Source of the DNA: CAYGKP01 sp964350605
GTDB taxonomy: Bacteria > Bacteroidota > Bacteroidia > Cytophagales > JAAEPT01
Assembly (NCBI GenBank): GCA_964350605.1
Contig: CAYGKP010000048.1
Coordinates: 1-14,280 of the forward strand
DNA length: 14,280 nt
Direction: 5' to 3'
Both the position numbers and the translations under genes were made by a program. Within the stretch, counting starts at the first letter, position 1, and each line of letters begins with the position of its first letter. The notes below the pieces were generated by a model. That model ran no database searches, was not told where the DNA came from, and saw nothing but the letters and a program-made list of their open reading frames with translations. Of the stretch, positions 4,642 to 11,878 are shown one piece after another.

Positions 4642-6198
4642 GTGAGCGTTGAACTAGTCATCAACAAAGCGGCTGAGGGCGTTCGCATCGCGATGCTCGA
4701 AAATGGCCGCTTGGTGGAATTCCATCAGGAAGATCCATCCAGCCGATTCACCGTCGGCGACCTCTTTCTGGGTCAAGTCAAAAAAGTCATGCCCGGCCTG
4801 AACGCCGCGTTTGTCGACATTGGCCACCAGAAAGATGCCTTCCTCCATTACCTGGACCTGGGCCCCAAGGTTCGCACCTTGCTGAAAGTTGTCAAGTCGT
4901 CGCAGAACGGCCAACAGATCGGCACCCGCCTCCAAGGGCTTCAGTACGAACCCGAGATTCACAAGCTGGGCAAGATTGCTCAGGTCTTGACGCGCAACCA
5001 GCGCATCTTGGTCCAAGTGGCCAAGGAGCCCATCAGCACGAAGGGCCCACGCCTGACCTGCGAACTGTCGCTCGCTGGGCGCTACATCGTCTTGGTCCCG
5101 TTCTCGGACACCATCTCGATCTCGAAAAAGATCGAAGACCGCGCCGAGCGCAAACGCCTCCAGCGCTTGATGGAAGCCATCAAGCCCGCAAACTTCGGGG
5201 TCATCATCCGAACCGTTGCCAAAGGCAAGGAAGTGGCCGAGCTCGACAAGGACTTGCGCCAGTTGGTGGCTCGTTGGGAAGAGGCCATGAAGAGCCTGCC
5301 CACCGCCCAACCCCGCGACAAGGTGAGTGGCGAGATGAGCCGGACTTCCTCGCTGATCCGCGACCTGCTCAACGAGAAGTTTGATGCGATCACCGTCGAC
5401 GACGAGGAGTTGTACGAGCAAATCCGCGGCTACATCCACCAGATCGCGCCCGACAAGGAGAAGATCGTCAAGCTGCACAACAGTAAGGTCAAGCTCTACG
5501 AGATGCGCGGCATCGAGAAGCAGATCAAAGCGTTGTTCGGCAAAACCGTCAGCGTACAAGGCGGCGGCTACCTGGTGATCGAACACACCGAAGCACTCCA
5601 CGTGGTGGACGTGAACTCGGGCAACAAGTCAAATTCGGAGGAGAGCCAAGAGGCCACGGCCTTGACCGTGAACCTCAACGCCGCCAAGGAAGTGGCCCGT
5701 CAATTGCGCATGCGCGACATGGGTGGCATCATCGTGATCGATTTCATCGACATGAAGAACCCCAACCACAAAAAGCAGTTGGTCGACCTGATGGAGGAGG
5801 AGTTGTCGAAAGACAAAGCCCGCTCGGTCGTCCTGCCGCTTTCGAAGTTTGGGTTGATGCAGATCACCCGCCAACGCGTGCGTCCGGAAATGAACCTCTC
5901 GACCAGCGAGTCCTGCCCCACTTGTGAAGGCACGGGCAAGGCGCAGCCGACCATCCTGATCCCCGATTTGATCGAGGAACGGTTGGGCCGTTTGTTCCCC
6001 GGTGTAACAGATAAGGAGGTTACTGTTGTTGTACATCCGTTCCTGGAGTCGTTTTTGAACCAGGGTTTCAAATCGGTGCGCCGTGGCTGGCAGAAGAAAT
6101 ACAAGCGGAAAATTCGCGTCGAGAAGGACAGCTCGTTGGCCCTCTCGGAATTCCAGGTGCTCAACCAACATGGGGAAGAGCTGGAAATGGCTGAATAG
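4642..6198 (+). CDS. rng: Ribonuclease G / E family endoribonuclease
   Basis: A single-strand-specific endoribonuclease that processes rRNA and decays mRNA. It has 518 residues from GTG 4642. I chose this start because MSVELVIN matches the usual MNKELVIN start of Bacteroidota RNase G; an in-frame ATG at 4621 would add 7 residues. The S1 RNA-binding domain covers about 10-100, with the typical GLNAAFVDIGHQKDAFLHYL in it. The catalytic centre shows Asp323 (VVDVNSGNKS) and Asp367 (GGIIVIDFIDM), the two Mg-binding aspartates. The Zn-link CPTC lies at 425-428 (SCPTCEGTGK). It lacks the long C-terminal scaffold of RNase E, as expected for RNase G. The end overlaps gldB by 29 nt. Three hairpins lie in the 117-nt leader. 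Confidence 0.95.
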   Translation: MSVELVINKAAEGVRIAMLENGRLVEFHQEDPSSRFTVGDLFLGQVKKVMPGLNAAFVDIGHQKDAFLHYLDLGPKVRTLLKVVKSSQNGQQIGTRLQGLQYEPEIHKLGKIAQVLTRNQRILVQVAKEPISTKGPRLTCELSLAGRYIVLVPFSDTISISKKIEDRAERKRLQRLMEAIKPANFGVIIRTVAKGKEVAELDKDLRQLVARWEEAMKSLPTAQPRDKVSGEMSRTSSLIRDLLNEKFDAITVDDEELYEQIRGYIHQIAPDKEKIVKLHNSKVKLYEMRGIEKQIKALFGKTVSVQGGGYLVIEHTEALHVVDVNSGNKSNSEESQEATALTVNLNAAKEVARQLRMRDMGGIIVIDFIDMKNPNHKKQLVDLMEEELSKDKARSVVLPLSKFGLMQITRQRVRPEMNLSTSESCPTCEGTGKAQPTILIPDLIEERLGRLFPGVTDKEVTVVVHPFLESFLNQGFKSVRRGWQKKYKRKIRVEKDSSLALSEFQVLNQHGEELEMAE

Positions 6199-7198
6199 TC
6201 TGAGGACCCTCCTGCTCGTGCTAGTCGCGGGCGGACTGTGGTCCTGTGGCAACGAGTGTGACGACCCCGCCGATGTATCGGGGTTGAAGCAGGAAGTTCG
6301 CTTCGAGCAAGTCGAGCAGGAACTCAAAGACCTCTCGACGGTCGAGGCTTCCATCGAGTTCATGGATCGCCACCCGGCGTTCTCCGAGTTGATCTTGGGG
6401 CGCAGCCAGGCGATCAACGATACCTTACTGGCCAAAGCGCAGTTGATTCGGATGGGTCAAAGCCCGTTTGTTGATACCATTTGTGCCGATGTCGAGCGGA
6501 TTTTCGGCGATTTCTCGGACGAGCGACTGGATTTCCAGACGGCCTTCGCCCACATTCGGTACTACTACCCCGAATTCAAGGACCCCCGGGTCCTGACACT
6601 CATCACGGGCTTCGAAGATTTCCAGGTGTACGACGCAGATTCGATCCTGTTTCTGGGCATCGAGTTCTTTCTGGGGGCCAAGTCGACCTATCGGCCCGAC
6701 CCGATCCAGACGCCCCACCACATCCTGCGCCAGTTTTACCCCGAGTCGCTTGTCCCCAAATCGCTGCTGATCTTCTCGCAACGCTTCCAGACCTTTGACC
6801 CAAAGGACAACACCCTGCTGGCCAACATGATCTACTTCGGGAAGTCTTATTACTTCGCCAAGCGGATGTTGCCATGTGTGCCGGACAGCACCTTGCTCGG
6901 GTACAGCAGCGAGGAATTAACGCGTCTTTCGGAGAATGCTGCTACGATTTACGGCCATTATGCTTCGCAGGAATTGTTCTATTCCACCGACGCGACTAAC
7001 GAGCGCAAGTACGTCGCCGAGCGGCCGTCAACCCCCGAAATTGGCGAGCTGTGTCCCGGGCGGACGGGCCGTTGGTTGGGCTACCAGATTGTGTGTGCCT
7101 ACATGGCGCGCAATCCGAAGGTGACCCTTCAGGAGCTCATGGCCGAGCCCAGCGCGACGCTGATTTTTCAGGAGGCGCACTACAAGCCCGCCCAGTAA
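6170..7198 (+). CDS. gldB: Gliding motility lipoprotein GldB
   Basis: A 342-residue lipoprotein of the GldB family, required for gliding and type IX secretion in Bacteroidota; mechanism unknown. The ATG at 6170 gives a signal peptide with a hydrophobic core (about 11-22) and lipobox Leu-Trp-Ser-Cys26. The frame is open further upstream, but only inside rng. Family marks include HPAFSELIL near 68, LGIEFFLGAKSTY (162-174), YFGKSYYFAKRMLPC near 222-236, and the C-terminal PGRTGRWLGYQIV (296-308). The start lies inside rng (29-nt overlap), so expression is coupled to RNase G. It ends 10 bp from the stop of the convergent glycosyltransferase gene. GldD and GldE are encoded elsewhere in the same window on the other strand. 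Confidence 0.9.
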   Translation: MGKSWKWLNSLRTLLLVLVAGGLWSCGNECDDPADVSGLKQEVRFEQVEQELKDLSTVEASIEFMDRHPAFSELILGRSQAINDTLLAKAQLIRMGQSPFVDTICADVERIFGDFSDERLDFQTAFAHIRYYYPEFKDPRVLTLITGFEDFQVYDADSILFLGIEFFLGAKSTYRPDPIQTPHHILRQFYPESLVPKSLLIFSQRFQTFDPKDNTLLANMIYFGKSYYFAKRMLPCVPDSTLLGYSSEELTRLSENAATIYGHYASQELFYSTDATNERKYVAERPSTPEIGELCPGRTGRWLGYQIVCAYMARNPKVTLQELMAEPSATLIFQEAHYKPAQ

Positions 7199-7208
7199 GT
7201 CATAAGTT

Positions 7209-8381
7209 TTAGCCAGCTGTGGCCGCCTCGTGGCCCCGCGCTTCGATGAACTCGACGAAGCGTTGCGCACCCGTTTTGGCCGAAAAAGTGCTTTCGGCCA
7301 AGTGCCGGGCGTTGCGTTGGGCTTCCTCCAACAGGCCGCAATGGTCCAGGAAAGGCTGAAGCTTTTCCAGAAAGCTGTTCGCATCCGAAGGGGCAAAACG
7401 AAAACCGGCCCCTGCGTTTTCTACCGCGCTGGCTGCCCAGCCGCCGTAATTGAGCAGCACCAATTTGCCCGCTGCCAAGGCGTCGAAGAGCTTGTTGGGA
7501 CTGGTGGTTTCCAAGATGGGTTCGTCCCGAAAGCTGACCAAAGCGGCATGACAGTTATCCAGCAAGTCGCGAACGGCCTGCTTGTCGCCCGGTTGGTAAA
7601 GAATCAGGTTTGGCAATCGCTTGGCATGTGTGGCCAACTGGTCCCGCATCGGGCCACCACCCATCAAGTGAAATTCGATGCCGATCTCGCCGCGCTCTTG
7701 TAGTGCCTCGGCCAACTCGACCAGGCGTTCAAGCCCATTCGCAAAGCCCATCGACCCCGTGTAGGCGATGCGAAACGGGCCAGGCTCAGGTGCTGTGGGC
7801 TGGAAAAAGTTGGTGTCGGCCAGGTTGGGCAACATCAAGAGGGGCTTTCCGGGGACCATTAGCTTATAATGCGTCTCAATGGGTGGAGAGAGCGCGATGA
7901 GACCAGTGGCCCGATCGACAATCTTGAACTCCATCCGTCGTAGGCGTCGAATCAACGGGCGAGCAGTGAGGATTCCCAGCTCGATGGGTACTTGGGGCCA
8001 CAGGTCGCGGGCCTCGAACACGTAGGGCCAGCCGAGCTTTTTGCGAAGCTTGTGCGCCGTCCAACCAACGGTCAAGGGCGTTGAAGTGGCCATCACCAGA
8101 TCGGGTGGAGCCAAGCGTTTGGCAAACCGCAGGGCTTTGCGGTGGAATTGCCAGAAGGTGTGCATGCGCCGAAGCGTGCCTTGTTCGGCCCGGTAGGTGA
8201 TGGGCAAGCGATGCACCAAAATGTCGTCACAGACTTCCCGGTCGGGTACGCCGGGTTCGCTTCCGCTAATCATTGTGACCTGATGACCAGCCTCGACTAA
8301 TGCCCGAGCGAGCAGGTAGCTGCGTGTGGCCCCACCCGTTCGCGGGGTGCGAAAATGCAGGTGCAAGTAGAGGATGTGCAT
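7209..8381 (-). CDS. Family 4 glycosyltransferase, WbuB-like
   Basis: A GT-B glycosyltransferase (390 residues) that probably adds a sugar to a lipid-linked surface glycan on the cytoplasmic side of the membrane. The N-terminal acceptor domain begins MHILYLHLHF, then PRTGGATRSYLLARAL, the form seen in WbuB-type enzymes (putative L-fucosamine transferases). YVFEARDLWPQVPIELG lies at 120-136. The C-terminal nucleotide-sugar domain begins near FRIAYTGSMG (203-212) and contains GGGPMRDQL (241-249) and SPNKLFDALAAGK (294-306). The ATG at 8381 is 1 nt after the asnB stop. The frame extends 22 codons upstream into asnB, which I discard. Substrate cannot be read from sequence. The partner asparagine synthetase suggests O-antigen or capsule-type work. 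Confidence 0.9.
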   Translation of the reverse strand: MHILYLHLHFRTPRTGGATRSYLLARALVEAGHQVTMISGSEPGVPDREVCDDILVHRLPITYRAEQGTLRRMHTFWQFHRKALRFAKRLAPPDLVMATSTPLTVGWTAHKLRKKLGWPYVFEARDLWPQVPIELGILTARPLIRRLRRMEFKIVDRATGLIALSPPIETHYKLMVPGKPLLMLPNLADTNFFQPTAPEPGPFRIAYTGSMGFANGLERLVELAEALQERGEIGIEFHLMGGGPMRDQLATHAKRLPNLILYQPGDKQAVRDLLDNCHAALVSFRDEPILETTSPNKLFDALAAGKLVLLNYGGWAASAVENAGAGFRFAPSDANSFLEKLQPFLDHCGLLEEAQRNARHLAESTFSAKTGAQRFVEFIEARGHEAATAG

Positions 8382-8382
8382 T

Positions 8383-10242
8383 TTAGAAGCGTTCGATCCA
8401 GCGGGCGAGCACTGCATACGCCCACAATTCATGTGCATACTCGCCACGACCCGAAAGGTGTGCTTTCAACAGGAGCGATACGTCTTTATAGGGCACCGTC
8501 TCAAAAAGCGGGTGTCCGGGATTCTCCAAATAGCGACGCACCGGTGCGCCCGGTTTGGTGCGAAGCCAGGCACCAAGTGGCATGCCGAACCCTTCCTTCG
8601 GCCGGTTGACGAATTGCTGTCCGCCTTTGCGCCGAAGCAACTCGCTGGTGATCCATTTGCGTCCGTAGCGCAACAGATCCAGGCTGTGTTGGTCTACTCT
8701 AGAAAGCAAGGGGCCATCCAAGTAGGGCACGCGAACCTCCAAGCTGTGGCGCATGGAATGGCGGTCGGCAACGGCTAGTACATCGCCCACCAAATAGCGT
8801 TCGCGATCCTGGCGAAGCATGCGGCGCAAGGCCTCCGCGCGGCTGAGGTCTGACCAGTCCTCAAAGTTGCTGAACGCATCGGTACGCAACTTGAGTGCCT
8901 TGGGCATGGACAGTGAGGAGAATTGCTGGAACGTGAGGTAGGGATTCGCGTCGAGCGATTGGGCAAATTTTTGGAAGTGCCGCCGCCGACTTCGTTTGAG
9001 GAGCAAACCCAAGGCCCGCTGGTTGCCCGCCCAGCGGGCCATGTTTAATTCCCAGGGCCGTTTTTGGCGCATGGCCAGGTAGTATTTAAAGGCCGTATGG
9101 CGGTGATAGCCGCCGAAGACTTCGTCGGCCCCGCCACCGGTAAGGACTCCCTTGACGTGTTGGCGGCTCTGGCGGGCCAGCTCTTCGGTGAGCATCGCGG
9201 CCGGGTCGGCGATCGGCTGGTCCATCTGGTCGACAAATTCATCGAAGCCTTCCAGTAAGCGGTGGGTGGCCGAGAGAGCCAAGTGGTCGGCCCCGTACAG
9301 GTCGGCAGCCACCTTAGCAAAGTGCATGTCTTCGGTGCCTGTACTGGCTTCCGACGACTCGTTCGCGATGGTGAAGACCGGGAAACCTTCGTGGCCCAAT
9401 TCGCGGATGTAGGCCAGAAGTAGGGTGGAATCCACCCCGCCGCTAAGGAACAACCCCAAGGGCACGTCGCTGACCAAATGCCGCTCGACCGCCGCACGAA
9501 GCGCATCGTCGAAGCGCGTGAGGAGTTGGTCTTCGTCCAGGCTTTCTTCCACTGCCAGGTTGCTGGTTCGAATCTTGCCCGTTTGAATGCCCATCGGGGG
9601 CTCAAAGCTCATCCATTGCCCAGCGGGCAGTTCGAATATGCCCTGGTACAGGGTGCTCGGTGCGTGCGCATGCCGAAAGGTGAGGACCTCGGGAATCTGC
9701 TCGGTGTTTAGCCTTTCTTCGACCAACCCACTGGCCAAAATGCCGCGCAGCTCCGAGCTAACAATCAAATAGCGATAGTCCTGGTAGTAGTACAGGGGTT
9801 TGATCCCTTGGGGGTCACGGGCCAAAAGCAATTGACCGCGATTCGGATTGACGAAGGCAAAGGCATACATCCCCTCCAGATCGTGCAGCATCGATTGACC
9901 ATTGGTTTGGCAGAGCAGGTGGAGCAATACCTCGGTGTCCGACCCGCTGCGATAAGCCGAGCGTTCCGGCAGTTTTTCCTTCAGCGCCTTGTAGTTGTAG
10001 ATCTCCCCGTTGAAGACCAACGCCGCGCCCGTGTCGGGGTCGAGCATCGGCTGGTTCGATCGCGGGCTTGGGTCGAGCATCGAAAGGCGGCGGTGGCCCA
10101 AAAAGAGCGTTCCGCCCCCAAAACTCATCGAATGGGCTCCCTCAGCATCGGGACCCCGGTGCGAAATCGCTGCGTTCATCCGGCGGATTTCCTTGCCGGA
10201 AAGCTGGCCCGATTTATCCCAGATGAGGTTAATGCCGCACAT
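8383..10242 (-). CDS. asnB: Glutamine-hydrolysing asparagine synthetase, surface-polysaccharide type
   Basis: A 619-residue AsnB-family enzyme that transfers ammonia from glutamine to an ATP-activated carboxylate. It starts at ATG 10242, which places the catalytic Cys at residue 2 (MCGIN); the 25 upstream codons are discarded. The glutaminase domain (1-~210) shows SHRGPDAEG (27-35), GHRRLSMLD, NGEIYNY (78-84) and SGSDTEV. The synthetase domain has the ATP loop SGGVDST (267-273), TGGGADEVFGGY (368-379; the usual SGDG or SGEG is TGGG here), SLEVRVPYLD near 500 and KEGFGMPLGAWL near 549. It lies 2 nt after nth and 1 nt before a glycosyltransferase. In such surroundings AsnB-like enzymes often amidate sugar acids in surface glycans, so the true substrate may not be aspartate. 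That last point is inference. Confidence 0.93.
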   Translation of the reverse strand: MCGINLIWDKSGQLSGKEIRRMNAAISHRGPDAEGAHSMSFGGGTLFLGHRRLSMLDPSPRSNQPMLDPDTGAALVFNGEIYNYKALKEKLPERSAYRSGSDTEVLLHLLCQTNGQSMLHDLEGMYAFAFVNPNRGQLLLARDPQGIKPLYYYQDYRYLIVSSELRGILASGLVEERLNTEQIPEVLTFRHAHAPSTLYQGIFELPAGQWMSFEPPMGIQTGKIRTSNLAVEESLDEDQLLTRFDDALRAAVERHLVSDVPLGLFLSGGVDSTLLLAYIRELGHEGFPVFTIANESSEASTGTEDMHFAKVAADLYGADHLALSATHRLLEGFDEFVDQMDQPIADPAAMLTEELARQSRQHVKGVLTGGGADEVFGGYHRHTAFKYYLAMRQKRPWELNMARWAGNQRALGLLLKRSRRRHFQKFAQSLDANPYLTFQQFSSLSMPKALKLRTDAFSNFEDWSDLSRAEALRRMLRQDRERYLVGDVLAVADRHSMRHSLEVRVPYLDGPLLSRVDQHSLDLLRYGRKWITSELLRRKGGQQFVNRPKEGFGMPLGAWLRTKPGAPVRRYLENPGHPLFETVPYKDVSLLLKAHLSGRGEYAHELWAYAVLARWIERF

Positions 10243-10244
10243 GA

Positions 10245-10913
10245 CTAGCGGTTCTCGGCGGGTTGGACGGCCAGCACGTTTCGCTCGTAGTACCGACAGA
10301 ATGAAGTGATCTCGCACACGTCACATTTGGGCTTACGAGCCAGGCAGATGTAACGGCCATGAAGAATGAGCCAGTGGTGGGCCTTGCCAATCAAGTCCTC
10401 AGGAATGTGGCGCACGAGCTGCTTTTCCACCTCTAGAGGAGTTTTGGCGGTTTGAGTCACAAGGCCCAGGCGTTTGGAAACCCGGAACACGTGGGTGTCG
10501 ACCGCCAGGGCGGGCTGGTCGAAAATGACCGAGACGATGACGTTGGCTGTCTTACGACCCACGCCCGGCAGGGTTTGAAGTTCTTCGATCGAGTCGGGGA
10601 CCTGGCTGTCGTACACATCGACAAGGCGGCGGGCCATGCCCAGCAGGTGGCGGGACTTGTTGCCCGCGAAGGAGATGCTCTTAATTAGCTCGAAGACTGA
10701 ATCGAAATCGCCGTCAGCCAGTGCCTGCGCATCGGGGAACCACTGTAGCAAGGCGGGGGTCACCAGGTTGACGCGCTTGTCGGTGCATTGCGCACTCAAA
10801 ATGACAGCAACGAGCAACTCGAACGCGTTGCCGTAGGCCAACTCCGTTTCCGGCGAAGGCTGGTGTGTCGCGAAATGCGACAGAAAAGCATCAAACCTGT
10901 CGGATTTCCTCAA
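10245..10913 (-). CDS. nth: Endonuclease III (Nth)
   Basis: A bifunctional DNA glycosylase/AP lyase that removes oxidised pyrimidines. It has 222 residues, slightly longer than E. coli Nth. The HhH motif LPGVGRKTANV (115-125) carries the catalytic Lys121; AVDTHVFRV supplies Asp139. The [4Fe-4S] cluster ligands are Cys190-x6-Cys197-x2-Cys200-x5-Cys206. The start is TTG at 10913: it is the only start codon before the conserved domain, and it lines up with the E. coli N-terminus. It is 20 nt after the stop of the small sigma partner, with a hairpin filling the gap, and its stop is 2 nt before asnB. Confidence 0.95.
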   Translation of the reverse strand: MRKSDRFDAFLSHFATHQPSPETELAYGNAFELLVAVILSAQCTDKRVNLVTPALLQWFPDAQALADGDFDSVFELIKSISFAGNKSRHLLGMARRLVDVYDSQVPDSIEELQTLPGVGRKTANVIVSVIFDQPALAVDTHVFRVSKRLGLVTQTAKTPLEVEKQLVRHIPEDLIGKAHHWLILHGRYICLARKPKCDVCEITSFCRYYERNVLAVQPAENR

Positions 10914-10916
10914 GGC

Positions 10917-10934
10917 GGGGTACGTGTTTACCCC
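10917..10934 (-). promoter_or_regulatory. Hairpin filling the gap before nth
   Basis: Read on the minus strand, GGGGTA-AACACG-TACCCC forms a perfect 6-bp stem with a 6-nt loop. It overlaps the last base of the upstream stop codon (10934-10936) and ends 3 nt before the TTG start of nth (10913). It occupies the place of a ribosome-binding region, so it probably lowers nth initiation unless the upstream ribosome opens it. No T run follows. Confidence 0.45.
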
Positions 10935-11158
10935 TAATATACTTCGTTTCGAGCGTACCCGCGAATTTTTTCCAGGACAGTTTCTCTTGGACTCGGCATG
11001 GCCTCATCCAATTTCTTCTGCGCAAAGCACAATTCGTCGAAGTGCTCGGCTAAATTCGTGTCGACCAGCAACGCAACTTCCAGTTCACGTTGCAAGGTGG
11101 GGTCTAGCTCCCCGTAGAGGTAGGAGAGCAGATCATGGTGTGTAAAGGTCTGGGTCAT
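10934..11158 (-). CDS. Small conserved protein after ECF sigma gene, possible zinc-less anti-sigma factor
   Basis: A 74-residue acidic, helical protein. Its N-terminal half, HHDLLSYLYGELDPTLQREL (7-26) then ALLVDTNLAEHFDEL (29-43), resembles the zinc-binding anti-sigma fold (YLdGEL, then a helix with HxxxCxxC). Here the Cys positions are occupied by other residues and only one Cys (44) is present. The C-terminal part, SPRETVLEKIRGYA (56-69), fits a pattern I recall in Bacteroidota proteins placed behind sigma factors. No membrane segment is seen, so it would act in the cytoplasm. The ATG at 11158 lies inside the sigma gene (26-nt overlap); the longer open frame to 11254 lies in the sigma gene and is discarded. 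The gene is convincing; the anti-sigma role is inference. Confidence 0.78.
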   Translation of the reverse strand: MTQTFTHHDLLSYLYGELDPTLQRELEVALLVDTNLAEHFDELCFAQKKLDEAMPSPRETVLEKIRGYARNEVY

Positions 11159-11729
11159 AAGCGTCAGCTGATTTGAGGCGTTTGCGCAGATTGATGAGCG
11201 CATAACGCATCCGTCCGAGGGCCGTGTTGATCGATACCCCCTGGGCCTCGGCAATGTCTTTGAAGCTCATCTCGCCATAGTGGCGCATGATGAGGACTTC
11301 GCGTTGCGCCTCGGGCAGGGTCTGGATCAGGGCCCGCAGTTGGGTGTGGGTCTCCTTGCGGATTTTTTCGTTTTCGAACGATTCGGCCACAAAGTCCATC
11401 GATTGGAAGACATCGCTACCGTCCTCGGTGAGGACCGTGGGGTAGCGCTTCTGGCGACGGAAGTGGTCGATGGCCATGTTGTGCGCGATCCGGGCCACCC
11501 AGGGGCCAAACTTGCCCTCCTCGGTGTAATCGTCGCGGCGCAACTTGTCGATGGCCTTGATGAAAGCTTCTTGAAGAATGTCTTCAGCCACGTACCGATC
11601 TTTGACGATCAAAAACGCAGTGGTGTAGACTTTCTGTTTGTGACGAGACAACAACTCGTCAAACGCGCGGGGATCCCCCCCGCGGAAACGGCCGATTAAC
11701 TCGGCGTCGGAAAACATATGATAGTGCAT
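11133..11729 (-). CDS. ECF-subfamily RNA polymerase sigma-70 factor
   Basis: A group IV sigma factor of 198 residues. Region 2 (about 20-93) contains DELLSRHKQKVYTTAFLIVK, AEDILQEAFIKA and the -10-binding helix WVARIAHNMAIDHFRRQKR (77-95). Region 4 (about 130-186) has LPEAQREVLIMRHYGEMSF, split here as LPEAQREVL and RHYGEMSF, and the helix-turn-helix FKDIAEAQGVSINTALGRM ending in RKRL. The YTTAFLIVKDRYVAEDI form is common in Bacteroidota. I take ATG 11729; ATG 11717 and GTG 11741 are also in frame. It leads the unit sigma, small partner, nth, asnB, glycosyltransferase. No SnoaL-like or other C-terminal extension is present. Target promoters are unknown. Confidence 0.93.
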   Translation of the reverse strand: MHYHMFSDAELIGRFRGGDPRAFDELLSRHKQKVYTTAFLIVKDRYVAEDILQEAFIKAIDKLRRDDYTEEGKFGPWVARIAHNMAIDHFRRQKRYPTVLTEDGSDVFQSMDFVAESFENEKIRKETHTQLRALIQTLPEAQREVLIMRHYGEMSFKDIAEAQGVSINTALGRMRYALINLRKRLKSADAYDPDLYTP

Positions 11730-11797
11730 CGCACGGGTCACGTTTGGTGAACGTAGCGGTCTACTTCATATTGCTGTGTTGTGGTTCAGTTCGACGG

Positions 11798-11827
11798 TTA
11801 AGTAGCGTAATCAGCTTCTGTACTTAA
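11798..11827 (-). repeat. 7-bp inverted repeat in the sigma-uvrA intergenic region
   Basis: TTAAGTA (11798-11804) and TACTTAA (11821-11827) are perfect inverted arms separated by 16 bp. The right arm touches the candidate -7 box of the sigma gene (11827-11834). It could be an operator for a dimeric regulator or a leader hairpin in the sigma mRNA. Confidence 0.35.
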
Positions 11828-11858
11828 GAAAATACCATTTTCTCTAAGAATCAGCAAA
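11827..11858 (-). promoter_or_regulatory. Candidate promoter of the ECF sigma unit
   Basis: On the minus strand TTTG (11858-11855) is followed after 20 bp by TATTTTCT (11834-11827), a six-of-eight-type match to TAnnTTTG. The leader would be about 90-100 nt. Spacing is at the loose end of the consensus, so this is tentative. On the other strand, TACCTTG (11863-11869) is a poor -7 candidate for uvrA. The remainder of the 177-bp gap shows only the repeats listed separately. Confidence 0.3.
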
Positions 11859-11878
11859 TACCTACCTTGACTTGAACG

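Noticed and set aside
4654..5601. 315-codon open frame antisense to rng
   Set aside because: Its protein is Val/Leu/Asp-rich without any recognisable domain, and it mirrors the codon bias of the real rng gene on the other strand.
6170..7198. GldB as a zinc metallopeptidase
   Set aside because: No HExxH motif is present (only HH at residues 183-184), so no catalytic claim can be supported.
8382..8447. 22-residue upstream extension of the glycosyltransferase
   Set aside because: It lies inside the asnB end; the family N-terminus MHILYLH starts at 8381, 1 nt after the asnB stop.
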